Made by a program: the position numbers and the translations under genes
Shown here: piece by piece, positions 1 through 9,275 of the stretch
Layout: each line of letters starts with the position of its first letter
Numbering within the stretch: the stretch's first letter is position 1
Assembly: GCF_029543245.1 (NCBI RefSeq)
Contig: NZ_JARQWV010000004.1
Span: 124,001 to 188,000, forward strand
Origin: Caulobacter endophyticus
GTDB taxonomy: Bacteria; Pseudomonadota; Alphaproteobacteria; Caulobacterales; Caulobacteraceae
Direction: 5' to 3'
DNA: 64,000 nt
Notes under the pieces: model-generated
Seen by the model: the letters and a program-made list of their open reading frames with translations, nothing else
Database searches by the model: none
What the model was told of the DNA's origin: nothing

Positions 1-3000
1 CGGGCGGCTCTTCGATCTCGCCGGCCTCGACCACCACCAACGCCAGCGGCCAGGCCAGCTTCACCGTCCAGGGCCTGCAGTCGGGCACGGTGGCCTACAC
101 CGCCACCGCCTCGGCCAACGGCACCACCACGACCAGCGCCGGCACGGTGTCGGTGACCTATGTCGGCGTGCGCAACGCAGGCCAGTCGACGGCCAGCGTG
201 CCGTCCGGCACGGCGGGCCAGGCGACGACGGTGGTCATCACGGTCCGCGACGCTGACGGCACGGTGATTGCCGGCGCCTCTGGCGGCCTTGCTGTCACCA
301 TCGGCGGAACCAACGCCGGCGCCACGCCGAGCGCTATCACCGACAACGGCAATGGGACCTATTCGGTCACCTACACCCCGGCCACTGCCGGGACGGACGC
401 CGTCGCCATCACCCTCGACGGGACGGCGATCTCGGGTTCGCCCTATTCCAGCGTGGTGGCCGCAGCGCCGACGGCGCCGACCATCACGACCACCACCCTG
501 CCGACGCCGGTTCTGGGTCAGGCCTACGGCCAGACCGTCGCCACCACCGGCGGCACGGCTCCGGTGACTTTCGCCGTCACCAGCGGCGCGCTGCCGACCG
601 GGCTCACCCTCAACGCGTCGACCGGTGCGATCTCCGGTACGGCCACTGCTGCGGGCGCATACAGCTTCACGATCACGGCGACGGGCGCCAACAGCCTTTC
701 GAGCAACCAGGCCTACAGCGGCGCGATCGCAGCCGCCGTAGCCATCACCACGACGTCGCTGCCGACGCCCGTGCTCGGCCAGGGCTACAGCCAGACGGTT
801 GCGACCAGCGGCGGGACGGCTCCGGTGACCTTCGCCGTCACGACTGGTGCGCTGCCGACCGGCCTCAGCCTGACCCCCTCGACCGGCGCGATCTCCGGCA
901 TGGCGACCGCCTCGGGCGCCTACAGCTTCGCCGTCACCGCCACCGACGCCAACGGCCTGACTGACGCCAAAACCTATAGCGGGACCATCTCTGCCGGCGT
1001 GGCGATCACCACGACTTCGCTGCCGACGCCCGTGCTCGGCCAGGGCTACAGCCAGACGGTCGCCACGACAGGCTGTACGGCCCCGGTGACCTTCGCCGTC
1101 ACCACGGGGGCGCTGCCGACCGGCCTGACGCTCAACGCCTCGACCGGCGTGATCTCCGGCACAGCGACTGCGGCCGGCGACTACAGCTTTGTCGTTACGG
1201 CCACCGACGCCAACAGCCTCACCGACGCCAAGACCTATAGCGGCACGATTTCGGCTGGCGTCGTTATCACCACGACCACCATGCCGACGCCTGTGCTCGG
1301 CCAAGCCTATAGCCAGACGGTTGTGACTTCGGGCGGCACGGCTCCCGAGACCTTCGCGGTCACTACCGGTGCGCTGCCGACGGGGCTCAGCCTCAACGCC
1401 TCCACGGGCGTGATCTCCGGCACGGCCACAGCCGCTGGCGCCTACAGCTTCGCGGTCACGGCCACCGACGCCAACGGCCTCACCGACGCGAAGACCTACA
1501 GCGGCACGATCTCGGCCGGCGTCGTCATCACCACGACCTCGCTGCCGACGCCTGTGCTAGGCCAAGCCTACAGCCAGACGGTCGCCACGACCGGCGGCAC
1601 GGCCCCGGTCACCTTCACGGTCACCACCGGCGCGCTGCCCACCGGCCTGATCCTCAACGCCTCCACGGGCGTGATCTCCGGTACGGCGACCGCCTCGGGC
1701 GCCTACAGCTTCGCCGTCACCGCTACCGAGGCCAACGGCCTCACCGACGCCGAGACCTACAGCGGCACGATCTCGGCCGCCGTTGCCATCACCACGACCT
1801 CCCTGCCGACGCCTGTGCTCGGCCAAGCCTACAGCCAGACCGTCGCCACCACCGGGGGCGCGGTTCCGGTGACTTTCGCCGTCACCAGCGGCGCGCTGCC
1901 GACCGGGCTCAGCCTCAACGCCTCCACAGGCGTGATCTCCGGCACGGCGACCGCCGCTGGCGCCTACAGCTTCGCGGTTACGGCCACCGACGCCAACGGC
2001 CTCACCGACGTCGAGACCTACAGTGGGGCTATCGTTCCCCTGCTCCTGCCGCCGAGCGCGGCGGCGGTCTCGATCACCGTCGCCGCCAACAGCACGGCCA
2101 ATCCGGTTGCGCCGGCGCTCTCCGGCGGGGCTGGGGCGTCGGTTGCGATCAGCGGCCAGGCGAGCCACGGATCGGCGACGGCGTCCGGCCTGTCGATCAC
2201 CTACACGCCCGCCGCCGGCTTCTCGGGCGCGGACAGCTTCACCTACACGGCGACCAACGCCGCGGGGACCTCGTCGCCTGCTCTGGTGACCGTCACCGTC
2301 TCGGCGCCGACCCTGATCCTGGCGCCGACCGGCGCCCTGCCCGGCGGAACGGTCGGCGCGGTCTATGCCCAGACCCTTTCCGCGTCGGGAGGAACCGGCC
2401 CCTATGTCTATGCCATTTCGGGCGGCGTCCTGCCGGCCGGCCTGACCGTCGATCCTGCGACGGGCGCTGTCTCGGGTGCGCCGACCACGGCCGGAAGCTA
2501 TACGTTCGACATCGTCGTCACCGACGCCCACGGCGCGACGGGAACGGCGGCCTACACGATCGTCATCGCCCCGGCGCCTCTGGCCGCGCCGAACGCGGGC
2601 GTCGTGTCGATTACCGTCGCCGCCAACAGCGCCGACAATCCGGTCGCACCGGCGTTGTCGGGCGGGGCCGCGACCTCCGTCGCCATCGCCGGCCAGCCGG
2701 CCCACGGCGCGGCGACGATCTCAGGCCTTGCGATCAGCTACACCCCCGCCGCCGGCTTTTCCGGCGTGGACAGCTTCACCTATACGGCCGCCAACGCCGC
2801 AGGAGTCTCGACCCCCGCCGGTGTGACGGTAACGGTCACCGCCCCGGCCCTGGTCTTGACCCCGTCGGGCGGCTTGCCCGACGGCATGGCCGAGGCCGCC
2901 TACGCCCAGACCCTCACGGTCTCCGGCGGCGCAGCGCCCTACCGGTTCGCCGTGACCAGCGGAGCTCTGCCCCCCGGCCTGACGCTGAACGCCGCTTCGG

Positions 3001-4892
3001 GCGCCATCACCGGTACGCCCACGACGGCGGGGAGCTATGGCTTCCAGGTGACGGCAAACGACGCCAATGGCGCGGCGGGCGCTTCGGCCTATACGGTGAC
3101 TATCGCGCCCGCGCCGCCGGTGGCCGCCGACTCCACGAGCGCCACGGTGCCGGCCAATACCCAGACCGAGGCCGGCCAGAACGTCAGTCTCAACCTTTCG
3201 ACCCTGGTCACCGGCGATGTGACCGAGGTGCGTATCGTCACCCAGCCGCGGCATGGCACGGTGACCCTGAGCCAGACCCTGGCGATGCGCGGCGGCGGTG
3301 GGCTGTTCATGATGGCCCTCGCCGGCCTGTCGACCCCGAGCCAGTTCGTCGCGGTCTACACACCGGACAAGGACTTCCAGGGCGTCGATAGTTTCGCCTT
3401 CGTCGCCGTCGGTCCGGGCGGGGTTTCGGCTCCGGCTGTCGCCACGATCACCGTGGTCGGGCGTCCGCCGACGGCCAAGGCGCTGGCCGCTGCGACCACC
3501 GACGGCAAGACGGTCTCGGTCGAACTGACCACCGGCGCCACAGACGGACCCTTCACCGGGGCAACGCTCGGCGCGGTGACCCCGACGGACGCCGCGACGG
3601 TCGCGCTCGTGCAGGGTGGAACCGCCTCGGCGCGCACCTTCCGCCTCGACGTCACGCCCAAGATCCGCTTCGGCGGGACGATCAAGATCGACTACACCCT
3701 GACCAACGTGTTCGGCGACTCCTCGACGGCCACCGTCACGATCCAGGTCACCGCCCGCCCAAACCCGGCGGCCGACCCGGTGGTCCAGGGGATCAGCGAC
3801 GCCCAAGGCGAGGCGGCCCGCCGCTTCGCTCAGGCACAGGTCGACAACTTCATGCGCCGGGCCGAAAGCCTGCACGGCGCCGATTGCCTGGCCTCAGGCA
3901 ACGGCGTGACCCTGTCCGCGGTCGGCATGGACCGCACCGACGATCCTCGCGGTCGCGTCGGCGGGCCGGCTCGGGACGCGGCGAACCGCGCCTCGGAAGG
4001 CTCCAGTGGCGGCGCCGCCTCCAACGCCGAGGCCTCGGCCGCGGCGCGGGGCTGCCGTCCGGGGGACGCTTCGGTCTGGACCGGCGGGGCGATCTCGCTG
4101 AGCACGCGTGACGCCTCGGGCGATGCCTCGAGGATCCGCGCCACCAGCAGCGGGCTGAGCCTGGGCGTCGACAAGCGCGTGTCCGAGCGCGCCAGCGTCG
4201 GGGTCGGCATCGGCTACGGCGAGGACCGCAGCCGCGTCGGCGGCGACGCCGGTCGGGTCTCGGCCCAGAGCACGGTCGTGGCCGCCTATGGCAGCCTGGC
4301 GCCGGCCGACGGCCTGTTCATCGACGGCATGGTCGCCCGCGGCTGGCTCGACTTCGACACCCGCCGCCTGGATCCCACCAGCGGACTGACGATCCTGGGC
4401 GCCCGCGATGGCCGCTTCACCGTCGCGGCCCTATCGGCTGGCCTCGACCGCCAGCGCGGCGGTCTGAGCTGGTCGCCCTATGGGCGCCTGGAATATCTGA
4501 GCGGGTCGCTGGACGCCTACCGCGAGCAGGGCGCGGGCATCTACGATCTCCGCTTCGATCGCCGTTCCGTGCGCTCGACGCTGGGCGTGCTGGGGCTCCG
4601 TGCGGCGCATGAGCGTTCGACCGTCGCCGGGATCCTGACCACCTCGCTGCGCGCCGAATGGCGTCACGAGTTCTCCGGCGGATCGCGGCAAGGCGTCGAC
4701 TACGCCGATGTCCCCGGCGTGGCCTACTACAGCCTGCCAGCCCTGGGCTGGTCGCGAGAGCAACTACTTATCGATCCCGGTCTGGGCCTGCTGCTGCCCT
4801 CCGGCTGGGAGCTGGGCCTCGATGCGGGCTTGAGGCTCTCGGACGGCGAAAGCATGACCCAGGCGCGGGTCGAGGCGAAGAAGCGGTTCTAG
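1..4892 (+). CDS. Autotransporter with putative Ig-like repeats, 5' end outside the window
   Basis: The frame is open from the first bases, so the start codon lies upstream; the first in-window GTG (90) is only an internal codon. The product is a very long Ala/Gly/Thr/Ser-rich passenger made of Ig-like modules followed by a C-terminal domain. Six near-identical 87-residue He_PIG-type modules (motifs LPTPVLGQ, GALPTGL, GVISGTATA) come first. Two cadherin-like modules with GFSG.DSFTYTA then alternate with two diverged He_PIG modules. A Cys-poor linker precedes an outer-membrane beta-barrel of about 270 residues beginning near nt 4070 and ending in the typical terminal phenylalanine (KKRF). This architecture indicates a type V secreted surface adhesin. 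Ligand unknown. A hairpin terminator follows the stop. Confidence 0.9.
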   Translation, partial: GGSSISPASTTTNASGQASFTVQGLQSGTVAYTATASANGTTTTSAGTVSVTYVGVRNAGQSTASVPSGTAGQATTVVITVRDADGTVIAGASGGLAVTIGGTNAGATPSAITDNGNGTYSVTYTPATAGTDAVAITLDGTAISGSPYSSVVAAAPTAPTITTTTLPTPVLGQAYGQTVATTGGTAPVTFAVTSGALPTGLTLNASTGAISGTATAAGAYSFTITATGANSLSSNQAYSGAIAAAVAITTTSLPTPVLGQGYSQTVATSGGTAPVTFAVTTGALPTGLSLTPSTGAISGMATASGAYSFAVTATDANGLTDAKTYSGTISAGVAITTTSLPTPVLGQGYSQTVATTGCTAPVTFAVTTGALPTGLTLNASTGVISGTATAAGDYSFVVTATDANSLTDAKTYSGTISAGVVITTTTMPTPVLGQAYSQTVVTSGGTAPETFAVTTGALPTGLSLNASTGVISGTATAAGAYSFAVTATDANGLTDAKTYSGTISAGVVITTTSLPTPVLGQAYSQTVATTGGTAPVTFTVTTGALPTGLILNASTGVISGTATASGAYSFAVTATEANGLTDAETYSGTISAAVAITTTSLPTPVLGQAYSQTVATTGGAVPVTFAVTSGALPTGLSLNASTGVISGTATAAGAYSFAVTATDANGLTDVETYSGAIVPLLLPPSAAAVSITVAANSTANPVAPALSGGAGASVAISGQASHGSATASGLSITYTPAAGFSGADSFTYTATNAAGTSSPALVTVTVSAPTLILAPTGALPGGTVGAVYAQTLSASGGTGPYVYAISGGVLPAGLTVDPATGAVSGAPTTAGSYTFDIVVTDAHGATGTAAYTIVIAPAPLAAPNAGVVSITVAANSADNPVAPALSGGAATSVAIAGQPAHGAATISGLAISYTPAAGFSGVDSFTYTAANAAGVSTPAGVTVTVTAPALVLTPSGGLPDGMAEAAYAQTLTVSGGAAPYRFAVTSGALPPGLTLNAASGAITGTPTTAGSYGFQVTANDANGAAGASAYTVTIAPAPPVAADSTSATVPANTQTEAGQNVSLNLSTLVTGDVTEVRIVTQPRHGTVTLSQTLAMRGGGGLFMMALAGLSTPSQFVAVYTPDKDFQGVDSFAFVAVGPGGVSAPAVATITVVGRPPTAKALAAATTDGKTVSVELTTGATDGPFTGATLGAVTPTDAATVALVQGGTASARTFRLDVTPKIRFGGTIKIDYTLTNVFGDSSTATVTIQVTARPNPAADPVVQGISDAQGEAARRFAQAQVDNFMRRAESLHGADCLASGNGVTLSAVGMDRTDDPRGRVGGPARDAANRASEGSSGGAASNAEASAAARGCRPGDASVWTGGAISLSTRDASGDASRIRATSSGLSLGVDKRVSERASVGVGIGYGEDRSRVGGDAGRVSAQSTVVAAYGSLAPADGLFIDGMVARGWLDFDTRRLDPTSGLTILGARDGRFTVAALSAGLDRQRGGLSWSPYGRLEYLSGSLDAYREQGAGIYDLRFDRRSVRSTLGVLGLRAAHERSTVAGILTTSLRAEWRHEFSGGSRQGVDYADVPGVAYYSLPALGWSREQLLIDPGLGLLLPSGWELGLDAGLRLSDGESMTQARVEAKKRF
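483..2048 (+). repeat. Six tandem 261-bp repeats inside the autotransporter gene
   Basis: The phrase encoding I-T-T-T-x-L-P-T-P-V-L-G-Q recurs at 483, 744, 1005, 1266, 1527 and 1788, exactly 261 bp apart, and each unit encodes one 87-residue Ig-like module. Nucleotide similarity is high enough for slippage or recombination to change copy number. One unit carries a Gly to Cys change (TTGCTAP instead of TTGGTAP), the only cysteine in the modules. Confidence 0.92.
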
Positions 4893-4902
4893 GAATGGTC
4901 AG

Positions 4903-4934
4903 CCCGCAAGGTCCAATCGCTTGGACTTTGCGGG
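4903..4934 (+). terminator. Hairpin terminator after the autotransporter
   Basis: The arms CCCGCAAGGTCCAA and TTGGACTTTGCGGG pair over 14 bp with one G-T wobble and a 4-nt loop, starting 10 bp after the stop codon. There is only a short T-rich tail. Confidence 0.75.
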
Positions 4935-5033
4935 TTCTCCGGACTCACCTCTCCATCGGGAGCGCGCCATGAACTGCCGCCTGTGCGCCTCCATGAACAG
5001 GACGTTCAGCTCCAGCCCGGCAACGGCAGCGCA

Positions 5034-5247
5034 CGACCCTAGTCGGACATCAGGGTGCGGCGGAGCTAGGCCTGCGCCTGACTATTACGCAGACGGTGCC
5101 CAAGACCCTGGGCGCGGTCAGCATTACCCTCTGGTGCCCCTAACGGGGTGTCCTTCCCTCCGCCGCGTCGCACACATAGCATCAGAAAATGCCGGCGTCT
5201 GCTCATAGGCTAATTGGCAAATGCTGCTCGCGACCCTAGTCGGACAT
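5034..5247. repeat. 17-bp direct repeat around the start of the next gene
   Basis: CGACCCTAGTCGGACAT occurs at 5034-5050 and again at 5231-5247 and flanks otherwise featureless DNA (4935-5220). The second copy lies within the first codons of the longest reading frame of the next gene, which argues that translation really starts downstream of it. Confidence 0.5.
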
Positions 5248-5796
5248 TGCGCCACGACCATGCGTCGTGAGATGCAACAACCTATGCTGCAACTCAACGA
5301 TGATCGCTGGTCAGGCCTCGTCCACGCATATGGAGCGGCATCGGACGTCCCTATGCTTCTCCGCCGCCTCGAAGAAAACCCGAGGCAGATGGCCCCCAAT
5401 GATGAGCCGTGGTTCACCCTTTGGTCGAGCCTTTGCCATCAGGGAGATGTCTACAGCGCGTCCTACGCTGCGGTTCCGCACATCGTCAGGATCGCTCTCT
5501 CCGCACCCGGACCAGTCGACTTTAGCTTTTTCCTTCTTCCGGCTTCAGTTGATGTGGCGCGATCAAAGGGGCCAGGACCGGAAATTCCTGAGTTTCTCAG
5601 ACAGGCGTATCATGACGCTATTCAGGGCCTCGCCGATTGCGCCGCCGCCCATCTGAGCGAAGCCTGGGGCGAAGACCTGGCGATTGCGGCTACTGCTGCG
5701 GTAGCAGTGTCCAAGGGCCATCATCAACTAGCGGAAGCGGTGATGAATCTCGATCACGACTGGATTGCCAAGATCAACAACGGGGACTGGGGCTAA
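5221..5796 (+). CDS. Hypothetical protein, HEAT-repeat-like
   Basis: The 191-residue frame begins at 5221, but no clear ribosome site precedes it. ATG 5260 or ATG 5284 (MLQLNDDRW) are alternatives, and the conserved-looking part begins at the latter. The block W..L...L.HQGDVYSASYAAVPH resembles the HQG.VY.AS.AAVP signature of small HEAT-type helical proteins found beside toxin or immunity genes. The protein is soluble with no signal peptide. The stop is 2 bp before the next start, so the two genes are probably cotranscribed. Function unknown; an immunity-like role would be inference only. Confidence 0.65.
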   Translation: MLLATLVGHCATTMRREMQQPMLQLNDDRWSGLVHAYGAASDVPMLLRRLEENPRQMAPNDEPWFTLWSSLCHQGDVYSASYAAVPHIVRIALSAPGPVDFSFFLLPASVDVARSKGPGPEIPEFLRQAYHDAIQGLADCAAAHLSEAWGEDLAIAATAAVAVSKGHHQLAEAVMNLDHDWIAKINNGDWG

Positions 5797-5798
5797 GC

Positions 5799-6158
5799 AT
5801 GCGCTGGTTAGCTGCACTTCTAGCGCTCGTTCCCTCCACCAACAGCGCAGCCGGAGAATGGCCGCCGTTGCCTAAGTCAGGCTTCGTCAGTGGCAGGCTC
5901 GCGACTGAAGCCGATCTCAAGCGCGGCGACGCGATCTTCCATTCCTTGGTGGACGGTAAGCCCTCTGGCTCGCCCGCTCGCATCCATGTCCCGCAATTCG
6001 CTCATCTCATCGAAGAAAATGGCGCTCGACGTCCCGTCGTCGTCATCCAGGCTGAGACGAATGAGCAAGGCACGGTGTTCGGCGTGAAGGACGTGCAGGG
6101 CAACGAATACGTGGCCACCGAAGCCGAAGTTATACTCCTCGGTTCGTCGCATCCGTAG
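5799..6158 (+). CDS. Small exported hypothetical protein
   Basis: The 119-residue product starts with a plausible signal peptide (MRWLAALLALVPSTNSAAG) followed by a short soluble domain rich in Val, Glu and His. ATG 5799 follows the upstream stop by two bases and has a G-rich ribosome site within the end of the upstream gene. No family was recognised. Coupling to the HEAT-like gene suggests a functional pair in the periplasm or cell envelope. Confidence 0.65.
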   Translation: MRWLAALLALVPSTNSAAGEWPPLPKSGFVSGRLATEADLKRGDAIFHSLVDGKPSGSPARIHVPQFAHLIEENGARRPVVVIQAETNEQGTVFGVKDVQGNEYVATEAEVILLGSSHP

Positions 6159-6210
6159 CAAAGGTCACCACGTCCGTTCACCACCCGTTGCGGACCTTCC
6201 CACGGGCCGC

Positions 6211-6294
6211 TAACGGAAATCGCAGTTTAGAGGCTGCGGCTCAGGCTTAGCTCTCCGGGTCATTCGACTCTGCGCGCCCACACCTTGGTACGCC
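6211..6294 (+). repeat. Diverged intergenic repeat, copy 1
   Basis: About 84 bp beginning TAACGGAAATCGC and containing CTCTGCGCGCC aligns with 7138-7222 over its whole length with roughly one difference in five. Both copies lie just after a short gene and bracket the membrane-protein gene at 6462. The rest of 6159-6461 shows nothing codable. Confidence 0.65.
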
Positions 6295-6461
6295 CTGAGT
6301 GTGCCGCAATGCGCCAGCCGTGCCTCAGTTCGGCGCTGATGGCCGATCGACCGTGACCGCGAGACAATGCTCCATAATGCCAAGCTTCAGGTGAGCGCCG
6401 CTCTCTGGTAGTGGTGGTACTGAGGCTCGACCTATGCGGGCGCCTGGGCGCCGGAGGGGGT

Positions 6462-7124
6462 ATGGGGACCGTCAAGGATATCATCGACCAGGCGCCGAAG
6501 GCATTCGATGTCGCAGCTACCTTTTTCAACAACCCTCGAGAGGCACTGCGCGGACCGGTGAAGGTCGGCGACGCCCTTACACTGCTGGCCGGCGCACTTC
6601 TAACGCTGACCTTCACCTTCATCCTTACAGGACTGATCTGGTTCGCCGTCTTCTACACTAGCGCTTTCAAGGAGCACATGGGCGAAGACCTCAAGGAGAA
6701 GATCACGGCGAACTTTGTCATCGCAGGCAGCCTGTTTTTCGTCGAATTTTTCTGTGCCTTGCTGACATCGTTGATCATTACAGTTGTCGCGCGACTGTGC
6801 GGAGCTATCCCCGGGGCTAGCCTCTTCGCCAAGGTTCTGCTCGTCTTCTGCCTAGAAGCGCTGGTCGGCATTCCGTCAGCAGTCTGCGTCTTTGCTGAGG
6901 ATATTTCGACGCAGTGTGCGATGATCGCTGTCATCGCCGTCATTCGCATCGTTGAAGTGACTTTGCTTCTCGCGCCGTTGATGATCGCCGGCCGTCTACG
7001 GGGCCTCCGACTGGTGCTCGCGTGGGGCATTGGCGTTCCAGCTCCTACGGCGATCATCTTCTTTGTGATCACGGGCATGCACTGGGTGGTGCTCGCCATT
7101 GTTCTCGTTAAGTCCTGGGATTGA
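6462..7124 (+). CDS. Hypothetical inner-membrane protein
   Basis: ATG 6462 is preferred over an upstream GTG (6411) because GGAGGGGG lies directly upstream. The 220-residue product has an amphipathic N-terminus and about five hydrophobic segments (near residues 32-65, 80-112, 113-140, 146-175 and 180-215). No catalytic motif was recognised. It is bracketed by two copies of a diverged intergenic repeat and its base composition is visibly less GC-rich than the flanking metabolic genes, which suggests recent acquisition. Confidence 0.7.
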   Translation: MGTVKDIIDQAPKAFDVAATFFNNPREALRGPVKVGDALTLLAGALLTLTFTFILTGLIWFAVFYTSAFKEHMGEDLKEKITANFVIAGSLFFVEFFCALLTSLIITVVARLCGAIPGASLFAKVLLVFCLEALVGIPSAVCVFAEDISTQCAMIAVIAVIRIVEVTLLLAPLMIAGRLRGLRLVLAWGIGVPAPTAIIFFVITGMHWVVLAIVLVKSWD

Positions 7125-7591
7125 TCCTCCAGGCAGGTAGCGGAAATCGCGCTCTAAAAGGCTGCGACGTAGGCATAGCTCTTCTCGGCATTCGGCTCTG
7201 CGCGCCTATCCCTGCGTACGGAGCCGAACTCTACGCCTTCTGTAGGTCGGTTGACCTTCATCCGTCCCAAACGCCGCTAGTCTCCTAACCACCCATCTCT
7301 GCCGATCCGGAGGCCTGCATCTTCGGCCGGGTCGCGCCAACTACAGACATTTGCCCACCTTCAGAAACGCGACCTTCGGTGACGAGTGGAAATGACCGGC
7401 CCCGCCTTAGCCTGACATTACCAAACATGGTCAGCTTGGTTCCGACGCCGAGGCCCTGACCACGTCCAGCTAGTGTAGGATATCGGCGCAATGAAACCGT
7501 CGAAGGTTCAAGGATGCGCTCGGCCGAGATCCTGCGTCTGACGCGGCGGACGGACCTCGACATGGGAGCAGGTCCGCAAAGCCGCAGAGAC
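7125..7591. other. Intergenic region with repeat copy 2 (7138-7222)
   Basis: It holds the second copy of the ~84-bp repeat (TAGCGGAAATCGC ... CTCTGCGCGCC). The remainder contains phrases such as CAGACATTTG and AACGCGAC that recur loosely at 10283-10320, suggesting worn copies of an intergenic element. No gene is supported. Confidence 0.55.
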
Positions 7592-8200
7592 TTAGGCGGC
7601 CTTCCCGCCAAATTCAGCGCCCAAGCGCGCGAACGCCGCTTGGAGATACTCGGTGAGCGGCTTTTGCCCCCCATCATCGGCCCAAACGTCAATTGAAAGC
7701 CTCATCGCCCCCACGCTAGCCATGGCCGCCAAGCGCAGGCTGTCTCGCTGGCGCTCTTCGGGCCAAAGCTCGCGCAGCGCCTCGAAAGCTGCCTGCTCCA
7801 TGTTCAGAAATTTGACCTGATTGCCCGCGTGAAGCTGCTCGGTCGAGCGCACGATCCTGATGATCGTGATCGCCACGTCCGGACGGATGTTCGCCGCCAA
7901 GGCGATCAGCGCCGCCTGAACAGTGGCGAGCGGCGACGCCGCGGGCCCTCGCTCCAGCACGGCCGCGCGTACCGCATTCGGCAGCGCGCCCTGCCAGGCC
8001 AGGATGATCTCTTCCTTCGACTTGAAGTAGTGGAAAAAGGTCCGGCGCGCGATGCCCGAGGCCTCGGCGATCGCGTCGAGCGTCGTGGCCTCGTAGCCGT
8101 TGGCGATGAAGAGCTGGAGGCCTGTCTCGGTGATGCGTTGACGGGTTTCGCGACGCTTCCGTTCGCGCAAGCCATCCTGATCCTCAGAGTTCGGTTCCAT
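7592..8200 (-). CDS. TetR/AcrR family transcriptional regulator
   Basis: The 202-residue protein has a classical TetR DNA-binding domain (residues ~12-65: RITETGLQLF, TTLDAIAEASGI, RRTFFHYFKSKEEI) and a C-terminal ligand-binding helix bundle ending in YLQAAFARLG. The start (MEPNSEDQ, 8200) was chosen because longer frames run into the operator region. It is divergent from the oxidoreductase gene at 8323, and two palindromes lie between them, so it probably represses that gene and itself in response to a small electrophilic or aromatic ligand. The ligand is unknown. Confidence 0.93.
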   Translation of the reverse strand: MEPNSEDQDGLRERKRRETRQRITETGLQLFIANGYEATTLDAIAEASGIARRTFFHYFKSKEEIILAWQGALPNAVRAAVLERGPAASPLATVQAALIALAANIRPDVAITIIRIVRSTEQLHAGNQVKFLNMEQAAFEALRELWPEERQRDSLRLAAMASVGAMRLSIDVWADDGGQKPLTEYLQAAFARLGAEFGGKAA

Positions 8201-8236
8201 TCCGATGGAATGCCATGAGCAAGTGCTCTTGTAAAT

Positions 8237-8275
8237 TTGCACTTGGTGCAGTATTTGATTATGCACCGAGTGCAA
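8237..8275. promoter_or_regulatory. Double palindromic TetR operator
   Basis: TTGCACTTGGTGCA (8237-8250) and TGCACCGAGTGCAA (8262-8275) are each a TGCAC-N3-GTGCA palindrome and together form a larger inverted repeat with an 11-bp spacer. They sit between divergent starts, as expected for two TetR dimers. Confidence 0.82.
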
Positions 8276-8322
8276 CTTTGAAACTTGCGCGCCCTTTCTT
8301 CTCTCCATCGCGGACATCAAGC

Positions 8323-9246
8323 ATGAGAGCCGTACGCATCCACAGCTTCAACGACACGCCCCGCATCGAGGACGCGCCGATCCCTAACGTCGAGCCGGGC
8401 GAGGTGCTGTTGCGCGTGCAAGCCGCCGCCCTCAATCCGCTCGACGCGCTGGTCGTCTCGGGGTTTGCCCAGCACTTCTTCGACATCAAGCTGCCGATCA
8501 CCCTGGCCACCGACTTCGCTGGCGTCATTGAACGGGTTGGCTCGGCCGTCACCCGGTGGAAGGTGGGCGACCGGGTGATCGCTTGGGCTGATGCGGGGGT
8601 CAGTGGCGGTCTGGCCGAGTTCGCCGTCGCGCCGGCCAGCGCGTGCGTAGCGTTACCCGATGCCCTCTCGGCGGCCCAAGGCAGCGCGATCCCGACCGCT
8701 GGGATCACCGCCTGGCACGCCCTGTTCTCCAGCGCCAAGCTGAAGGCTGGCGAAACCGTCCTGATCCATGGCGCGGCGGGCGGCGTCGGCGGCTTCGCCG
8801 TTCAGTTCGCCCACTTGGCCGGCGCGCGAGTGATCGCCACCGCGTCGGGCGACGGCCTTGCCCGACTTCGCGACTTGGGGGCCGATGAGGCGATCGACTA
8901 CCAAGCGCAGGACTTCACCTCAGCGGTGTCAGGCATCGACGTCGTGCTTGATCTGGTCGGCGGCGAAACGCAGAGCCGCTCCTATTCGGTCATGCGCCAG
9001 GGCGGCCGTCTCGTGTCCACCGCCATGCCACCCGACGAGGCGTTGGCCAAGGCGCATGGCGTCGAGGCCAACATCTTCTACGCAAAGCCCTATGCCGACC
9101 GTCTGGGCGAACTGGTGACGACGATCGTCGACAACAGGCTGAAGGTCGTTATCGACCGTCAGGTGTCGATGGACGCCTTCGACGAGGCCTGGGCTCGTCA
9201 GATTTCCGGCCGCGCGCGCGGCAAGATTGTCGTCTCTTTGTCCTGA
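8323..9246 (+). CDS. NADP-dependent quinone oxidoreductase-like MDR protein
   Basis: The 307-residue protein is a zinc-less medium-chain dehydrogenase. It has a GroES-like N-terminal fold (VLLRVQAAALNPLD, G-D-R-V), a nucleotide-binding motif HGAAGGVGGFAVQFA near residue 150, and a C-terminal RARGKIVVSL typical of the quinone reductase branch. ATG 8323 (MRAVRIHSF) is where family similarity begins. It probably reduces quinones or enones with NADPH under TetR control. The aldo/keto reductase gene follows 29 bp downstream and is likely cotranscribed. Confidence 0.92.
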   Translation: MRAVRIHSFNDTPRIEDAPIPNVEPGEVLLRVQAAALNPLDALVVSGFAQHFFDIKLPITLATDFAGVIERVGSAVTRWKVGDRVIAWADAGVSGGLAEFAVAPASACVALPDALSAAQGSAIPTAGITAWHALFSSAKLKAGETVLIHGAAGGVGGFAVQFAHLAGARVIATASGDGLARLRDLGADEAIDYQAQDFTSAVSGIDVVLDLVGGETQSRSYSVMRQGGRLVSTAMPPDEALAKAHGVEANIFYAKPYADRLGELVTTIVDNRLKVVIDRQVSMDAFDEAWARQISGRARGKIVVSLS

Positions 9247-9275
9247 TTTCCATCAACAACCCACAAAACATTCCG

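Noticed and set aside
483..2048. Regular repeats resembling a CRISPR-like array
   Set aside because: The 261-bp period is an exact multiple of three, spacers are as conserved as repeats and the whole encodes protein modules.
1557..3875. Long minus-strand frames opposite the autotransporter gene
   Set aside because: They are the mirror of a repetitive GC-rich coding sequence, consist of Arg/Gly-rich low-complexity protein and have no ribosome sites or family features.
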